Assembly: GCF_023100905.1 (NCBI RefSeq)
Contig: NZ_CP064686.1
Coordinates: forward strand, 5,580,001-5,644,000
Length of the DNA stretch: 64,000 nucleotides
Reading direction: 5' to 3'
Origin: Bradyrhizobium sp. 4
Lineage (GTDB): Bacteria > Pseudomonadota > Alphaproteobacteria > Rhizobiales > Xanthobacteraceae
In this document: positions 61,362-64,000 of the stretch, one piece after another
Layout: each line of letters begins with the position of its first letter
Numbering within the stretch: the stretch's first letter is position 1
Position numbers and translations under genes: made by a program
Notes under the pieces: generated by a model
The model's database searches: none
What the model was told of the DNA's origin: nothing
Seen by the model: only the letters and a program-made list of their open reading frames with translations

Positions 61362-62921
61362 TCAGGCAAGTGTCGGAAACGGGTCGGTTGAAAGCACGGC
61401 GAGCGCCGCAGCCGGCAGCGCATCGGCCTCGACCAGCGCTGCAGCCTTGGTGAGATCGCCGGCCATGTAGCGGTCGGCGCCGAGCGGCGGCACCTGCTCG
61501 CGAAGTGCGGCGATGACGGCAGCGAGCGGCGCGCTGGTTGCATGCGGCGCGCGCAGCGTGATGCCTTGGGCGGCGACCAGCAGCTCGATGCCCAGGATGG
61601 TGGCGAGATTGTCGGCCATGTCCGACAGCCGTCGTGCGGCATGCGCGGCCATCGAGACATGGTCTTCCTGGTTGGCACTGGTCGGGGTCGAGTCGATCGA
61701 GCAGGCGGCGGCGCGCTGCTTGTTCTCGGCATAGAGCGCGGCCGCCGTCACTTCGGCGATCATGAATCCGGAATTGATACCGGGATCGGGAGTGAGGAAC
61801 GGCGGCAGGCCGAAATTGAGCGCGGGATCGACCAGCGTCGCGATGCGCCGCTCGCTGATCGCACCGATTTCCGACAGCGCGAGCGCGATGGTATCCGCGG
61901 CAAAAGCCACCGGTTCGGCATGGAAGTTGCCGCCGGAGACGATCTCGCCGGTCTCGACCAGCACGAGCGGATTGTCGGTGACGGCATTGGCCTCGACGAC
62001 AAGCGTCCGCGCCGCCTGCACGATCAGGTCGAGCGCCGCGCCCGCAACCTGCGGCTGGCAGCGCAGGCAATAGGGATCCTGCACGCGCTCGTCGCCTTCG
62101 AGATGCGACAGGCGGATGTCGCTGCCGTGGAGCAGCGCCATCAGGGTTGCCGCAGCCGCGGCCTGTCCGGAATGGCCGCGCAGCGCCTGGATCTCGGGGC
62201 GGAACGGCGCCGTCGAGGCCATCGCCGCATCGACCGACATCGCGCCGGTGACGAGCGCAGCGCGAGCCATGCGAAATGCGCGCAGCACACCGGAGACGGC
62301 GTAGGCGGTGGAGAATTGCGTGCCGTTGATCAGCGCGAGCCCTTCCTTGGGACCGAGCGTCAGTGGCGGCAGGTCGGCGGCCGCGAGCGCCTCGCTGCCC
62401 GACACTGTCTTGCCGTCGACGATCGCCTGCCCTTCGCCGATCATCACAGCGGTCATATGCGCGAGCGGCGCGAGATCGCCGGAAGCACCGACCGAACCTT
62501 GCTGCGGCACCAGCGGTGAGACGCGCCGCGCCAGCATGGCCTGCAGCTGCTCGATCACCCCGCGGCGCACGCCGGAGGCGCCGCGCCCGAGGGAGATGAT
62601 CTTCAGCGCCATCATCAGGCGGACGATCGGTTCGGGCGTCGCCGCACCGACGCCGCAGCAATGCGAGACGATAAGATTGCGCTGGAGCAGCGCGGTCTGA
62701 CCGGGCGGGATGCGCTTCGACGCCAGCTTCCCGAAGCCGGTGTTGATGCCGTAGACGGGAGCATCCGCTCGCGCGGCCCTTGCTACGATCTCCGCGGCCG
62801 CGTCGACGCGCGGCCAGAACGAGGGATCGAGAACGACAGATGCGCCTTCGAGCACGCGCGCGAGATCATCGAGGCTGACCGTTCCCGGCTTGACAACGAT
62901 CGGCGCGCGCGGCTCCGTCAC
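61362..62921 (-). CDS. hutH: Histidine ammonia-lyase
   Basis: A 519-residue lyase that removes ammonia from histidine to give urocanate. The MIO cofactor forms from Ala146-Ser147-Gly148 in GSVGASGDLAPLAH; YGINTGFGKL at 57-66 is the other signature. The GTG start at 62921 overlaps the hutI stop by 4 bp. It lies between hutI and hutU in one operon. Confidence 0.96.
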   Translation of the reverse strand: MTEPRAPIVVKPGTVSLDDLARVLEGASVVLDPSFWPRVDAAAEIVARAARADAPVYGINTGFGKLASKRIPPGQTALLQRNLIVSHCCGVGAATPEPIVRLMMALKIISLGRGASGVRRGVIEQLQAMLARRVSPLVPQQGSVGASGDLAPLAHMTAVMIGEGQAIVDGKTVSGSEALAAADLPPLTLGPKEGLALINGTQFSTAYAVSGVLRAFRMARAALVTGAMSVDAAMASTAPFRPEIQALRGHSGQAAAAATLMALLHGSDIRLSHLEGDERVQDPYCLRCQPQVAGAALDLIVQAARTLVVEANAVTDNPLVLVETGEIVSGGNFHAEPVAFAADTIALALSEIGAISERRIATLVDPALNFGLPPFLTPDPGINSGFMIAEVTAAALYAENKQRAAACSIDSTPTSANQEDHVSMAAHAARRLSDMADNLATILGIELLVAAQGITLRAPHATSAPLAAVIAALREQVPPLGADRYMAGDLTKAAALVEADALPAAALAVLSTDPFPTLA

Positions 62922-64000
62922 TGTCCCCTCCACACCCGGCGGTGCAGCGGATTGAAGCCGATGCGGTAGACCAGCTCGGCAGGGCGCTCGATGTCCCAGA
63001 TCGCAAGGTCGCACCATTTGCCGGCCTCGAGCGTGCCGGTATCATGGAGCACGCCGAGCGCTCGCGCGCCTTCGCGAGTGACACCGGCAAGGCACTCGGT
63101 CACATTCATCCGGAACAGCGTCGCGCCCATGTTCATGGCGAGCAGGAGCGATGTCAGCGGCGAGCTGCCCGGATTGCAGTCGGTCGCCAGCGCCATGGCA
63201 ACGCCGTGCTTGCGGAATGCCTCGACCGGGGGTTTTTGCGTCTCGCGGATGAAGTAGAAGGCGCCGGGCAGCAGCACGGCCACCGTTTCAGCTTTTGCCA
63301 TCGCCGCTGCACCGGCTTCGTCGGTGTGCTCGAGGTGATCGGCCGAGAGCGCCGAGAATTTTGCGGCGAGCGCAGCGCCGCCGAGGTTCGAGAGCTGGTC
63401 GGCATGCAGCTTGACCGGCAGGCCAAGCCGCCTCGCTGCCTCGAACACCCGCGTCGTCTGCTCGCCGGAAAATGCGATACCTTCCATGAAGGCATCGACC
63501 GCATCGGCGAGGCCCGCCTTCGCGACCGCAGGCAACATCTCCCTGCAGACGAGATCGATGTAGCGATCCTTGTCGCCATCGGCCTCCGGCGGCAGGGCAT
63601 GCGCACCGAGAAACGAGGTTCGGATCGCGACCGACCGCTGACGACCCAGGCTTCGCGCGGCGGCCAGCTGCCGCATCTCGGTCTCGGTGTCCAAGCCGTA
63701 GCCGGATTTGATCTCGACCGTGGTGGCGCCCTCGCCAATCAGCGCATCGAGCCGCGGCAGCGCGAGTGCTACGAGCTCGGCCTCGCTTGCCTTGCGCGTC
63801 GCGGCCACCGTCGAGACGATGCCGCCGCCGGCGCGCGCGATCTCCTCGTAGCTCGCGCCCTTTAGGCGCAGCTCGAATTCGGGGGCGCGGTTGCCGCCAT
63901 AGACCAGATGGGTGTGACAATCGACGAGACCGGGCGTGATCCAACGCCCTTCGCAATCGATGCGTTCGGCTGTATCGGCATTCGCCGGAAAATCGGCCTG
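62918..64000 (-). CDS. hutI: Imidazolonepropionase (N-terminal part beyond the window)
   Basis: The frame is open from the right edge, giving 360 C-terminal residues of an amidohydrolase. The metal site begins with VDCHTHLVYGGNRAPEFELR; later blocks are EIKSGYGLDTETEMRQL, KLHADQLSNLGGAALAAKFSA and DCNPGSSPLTSLLLAMNM. It opens the imidazolone ring of imidazolone propionate, the third Hut step. A Met at 63808 is internal; the real start lies beyond 64000. The gene overlaps hutH by 4 bp. Confidence 0.95.
   Translation of the reverse strand, partial: QADFPANADTAERIDCEGRWITPGLVDCHTHLVYGGNRAPEFELRLKGASYEEIARAGGGIVSTVAATRKASEAELVALALPRLDALIGEGATTVEIKSGYGLDTETEMRQLAAARSLGRQRSVAIRTSFLGAHALPPEADGDKDRYIDLVCREMLPAVAKAGLADAVDAFMEGIAFSGEQTTRVFEAARRLGLPVKLHADQLSNLGGAALAAKFSALSADHLEHTDEAGAAAMAKAETVAVLLPGAFYFIRETQKPPVEAFRKHGVAMALATDCNPGSSPLTSLLLAMNMGATLFRMNVTECLAGVTREGARALGVLHDTGTLEAGKWCDLAIWDIERPAELVYRIGFNPLHRRVWRGQ

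Overview
The window is high-GC alphaproteobacterial DNA, most likely Bradyrhizobium or a close relative. Three things point there: a subclass B3 metallo-beta-lactamase that closely resembles BJP-1 of Bradyrhizobium (47209-48093), several copies of palindromic repeats common in that genus, and an xoxF-xoxG-flhA-gfa methanol/formaldehyde module. No rRNA, tRNA, CRISPR array, phage or intact insertion sequence was seen.

Region 1 (1-37 kb) is a C1/alcohol-oxidation island built on PQQ enzymes with lanthanide signatures. It starts with a TonB-dependent receptor, a NarL-type two-component pair and S-formylglutathione hydrolase. Next comes a translationally coupled periplasmic/ABC cluster (4925-9342: binding protein, YVTN beta-propeller, ATPase, permease, exported protein) that resembles the lanthanide-uptake (lut) clusters of methylotrophs. 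Beside it lies a 'quinoprotein relay' set (9907-13281): CXXXCW protein, MoxJ-like binding protein, SoxH-like zinc hydrolase and SoxYZ-like carrier. A second ABC transporter follows (13796-16215).

Around 17-22 kb a minus-strand set (lanmodulin, pqqA, outer-membrane protein) is divergent from a plus-strand PQQ alcohol dehydrogenase, cytochrome c and XoxJ-like protein. XoxF proper lies at 26339, followed by its cytochrome, glutathione-dependent formaldehyde dehydrogenase and Gfa. Together with the hydrolase at 3424 these genes give methanol -> formaldehyde -> S-hydroxymethylglutathione -> S-formylglutathione -> formate. A molybdenum aldehyde oxidoreductase pair (31149-33915) and a third PQQ dehydrogenase paired with a Rieske protein (34540-37037) complete the island. 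All three PQQ dehydrogenases carry the extra Asp two residues after the catalytic Asp that marks lanthanide enzymes.

Region 2 (37-50 kb) is mixed: truncated haemoglobin, 3-hydroxyacyl-CoA dehydrogenase, FAD-linked 2-hydroxyacid dehydrogenase, an aromatic/histidinol-phosphate aminotransferase, tungstate-type permease and binding protein, small secreted proteins, a truncated TonB-receptor remnant, an esterase, the metallo-beta-lactamase and a GGDEF-EAL protein.

Region 3 (50.4-59.7 kb) is one eight-gene minus-strand operon: a three-subunit CO-dehydrogenase-like molybdenum hydroxylase plus a complete branched-chain-amino-acid-type ABC transporter. A TetR regulator is divergent from it, and two matching palindromic operators lie between them. 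Region 4 (59.7-64 kb) is the histidine-degradation operon hutI-hutH-hutU, with hutI running off the right edge.

Starts were chosen by ribosome-binding site, signal peptide and operon overlap. All family assignments come from reading the sequence and recalled motifs, not from database searches.
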